This document shows, in pieces, positions 50,232-50,923 of a stretch of DNA of 50,923 nucleotides. The stretch covers positions 1 through 50,923 of the forward strand of contig NZ_BCQR01000082.1 in the NCBI RefSeq assembly GCF_001552175.1, written 5' to 3'. Source of the stretch: Actinomadura kijaniata NBRC 14229 (GTDB taxonomy: Bacteria; Actinomycetota; Actinomycetes; Streptosporangiales; Streptosporangiaceae). The notes below the pieces were generated by a model, which saw only the letters and a program-made list of their open reading frames with translations, ran no database searches and was not told the DNA's origin. The position numbers and the translations under genes were made by a program. The number at the start of each line of letters is the position of its first letter. The first letter of the stretch is position 1.

Positions 50232-50882
50232 ATGATCCGAATTGTGATCGCCGAACGCCTCCATCTTTTCCGCAGCGGCCTGGTGGCCCTGCTCGCCGGG
50301 GAGCCCGGCCTGGCCGTCGCGGAGGCGGCGGACTCGGGCGCGGCGCTGGTGGCCGCCTGCCGCCACCACCGCCCCGACGTCGCGCTCGTGGGGACCGAGC
50401 TGCCCGACATGCCCGGCGTCGACGCGGTGCGGGCGGTGCTCCGGACCGAGCGCCGGTGCGCGGTCGTCGTCGTGGCCGACCGGCCCCGGCCCGGCGAGCT
50501 GCGCGCCGCCGTCGACGGCGGCGCGCTCGGCTTCGTCCTGCGCGACTCCTCCCCCACCGACCTGGTGGACGTCATCCACCGGGTCGCGCGGGGCGAGCAC
50601 GCCGTGGACGGCAGGCTGGCGCTCGCCGAGCTGGCCGCCGCCCGCAACCCCCTGACCCCGCGCGAACGCGACGTGCTGGCGGCGGTGGCCGAGGGCGCCA
50701 CGGTCGGCGAGATCGCCGGGCAGCTCTGCCTGTCGACCGGCACCGTCCGCAACTACGTGGCCCGCGTGCAGGCCAAGCTCGGCGCGCGCACCCGTGTCGA
50801 GGCGGTCAGCATCGCGCGCGAGCACGGCTGGCTGCCGTACGGCGCGCGCGACGGATCGGGCCGCTACCCGCTGAACCGCTGA
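50232..50882 (+). CDS. Orphan LuxR-type regulator with degenerate receiver domain
   Basis: A 216-residue protein from ATG 50232 with GGAAGG upstream; the frame is open to 50121 but without a ribosome site. The N-terminal receiver has lost the phosphorylation machinery: RIVIAERLHLFRSG has one acid instead of the usual DD pair, PDVALVGTELPDMPG has Gly (about 54) at the phospho-Asp position, VVVVADRP lacks the Thr, and GFVLRDSS has Arg for Lys. The C-terminal LuxR helix-turn-helix is normal (LTPRERDVLAAVAEGATVGE; LCLSTGTVRNYVARVQAKL). No kinase gene is adjacent. It probably responds to a ligand or protein rather than phosphorylation. Confidence 0.9.
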   Translation: MIRIVIAERLHLFRSGLVALLAGEPGLAVAEAADSGAALVAACRHHRPDVALVGTELPDMPGVDAVRAVLRTERRCAVVVVADRPRPGELRAAVDGGALGFVLRDSSPTDLVDVIHRVARGEHAVDGRLALAELAAARNPLTPRERDVLAAVAEGATVGEIAGQLCLSTGTVRNYVARVQAKLGARTRVEAVSIAREHGWLPYGARDGSGRYPLNR

Positions 50883-50887
50883 CCCGG

Positions 50888-50923
50888 GGCGGCCCGCTCG
50901 GCCACCGGGCCGGGCGGGCCGCC
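50888..50923 (+). terminator. GC-rich hairpin after the orphan regulator
   Basis: GGCGGCCCGC (50888-50897) pairs with GCGGGCCGCC (50914-50923) at the window edge, 5 bp beyond the stop. The 16-nt loop contains a second small CGGCC/GGCCG pairing. Typical terminator position. Confidence 0.6.

Noticed and set aside
1..50923. CRISPR arrays, tRNA and rRNA genes
   Set aside because: No regularly spaced repeats of the right size and no cloverleaf or rRNA-like stretch was seen by eye; a tRNAscan/Infernal run would settle it.

Overview
The window is about 51 kb of very GC-rich DNA with strong G/C third-position bias, many GTG starts (and one TTG), 4-bp ATGA/GTGA gene overlaps, PF04672-type methyltransferases, an XRE-NACHT protein and a luciferase-like (probably F420-linked) oxidoreductase. 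This fits a sporulating actinobacterium, plausibly Streptosporangiales/Actinomadura-like; the genus is inference. No tRNA, rRNA or CRISPR array was seen.

Region 1 (1-11 kb) is an accessory, partly decayed zone: the start of a secreted polysaccharide deacetylase, two small secreted cysteine-containing proteins, a divergent pair of a 55-residue membrane peptide and an XRE-NACHT-multi-TM STAND protein (candidate defence or signalling locus), a 62-bp perfect palindrome, a SAM methyltransferase, a YwqG-like (DUF1963) protein, an IS30-family insertion sequence, a mini WD40 protein and a frameshifted tyrosine-recombinase remnant. Region 2 (11-18 kb) has a GNAT acetyltransferase, an unusually short P450-like protein behind an 18-bp hairpin, an FtsX-type ABC exporter and a divergent two-component system, then remains of a SigE-type sigma factor.

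Region 3 (18.3-20.7 kb) is a tRNA-dependent cyclodipeptide synthase overlapping a CYP121-like P450. This is the arrangement of Mycobacterium tuberculosis Rv2275-Rv2276 (cyclo-Tyr-Tyr to mycocyclosin), with changes at residues known to contact substrate in CYP121. Region 4 (20.9-25.8 kb) holds three stress/efflux units: an MFS pump with a thioredoxin-reductase-like flavoprotein under a MerR regulator, and a quinone oxidoreductase with a TetR regulator and clear palindromic operators.

Region 5 (26-49.6 kb) is a large acyl-CoA catabolic island: an HMG-CoA-lyase-like enzyme divergent from GntR-CaiB-cysteine hydrolase; an ArsR/MFS pair; an 11-gene minus-strand operon (MaoC, luciferase-like oxidoreductase, CaiB, MmgE/PrpD, triple RidA, two hot-dog subunits, thiolase-like, DUF35, acyl-CoA dehydrogenase, CitE-like lyase) with nearly every junction overlapping; a second GntR; an acyl-CoA ligase plus His-rich bicupin; and hydantoinase-like, CaiB, cyclase and MmgE/PrpD genes. 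The logic is activation of a carboxylate (ligase or CoA transfer), dehydrogenation, hydration, retro-aldol or lyase cleavage, and amide or ring hydrolysis. The substrate cannot be read from sequence; a nitrogen-containing carboxylate is a reasonable guess. The window ends with an orphan LuxR-type regulator whose receiver lacks the phospho-acceptor aspartate.
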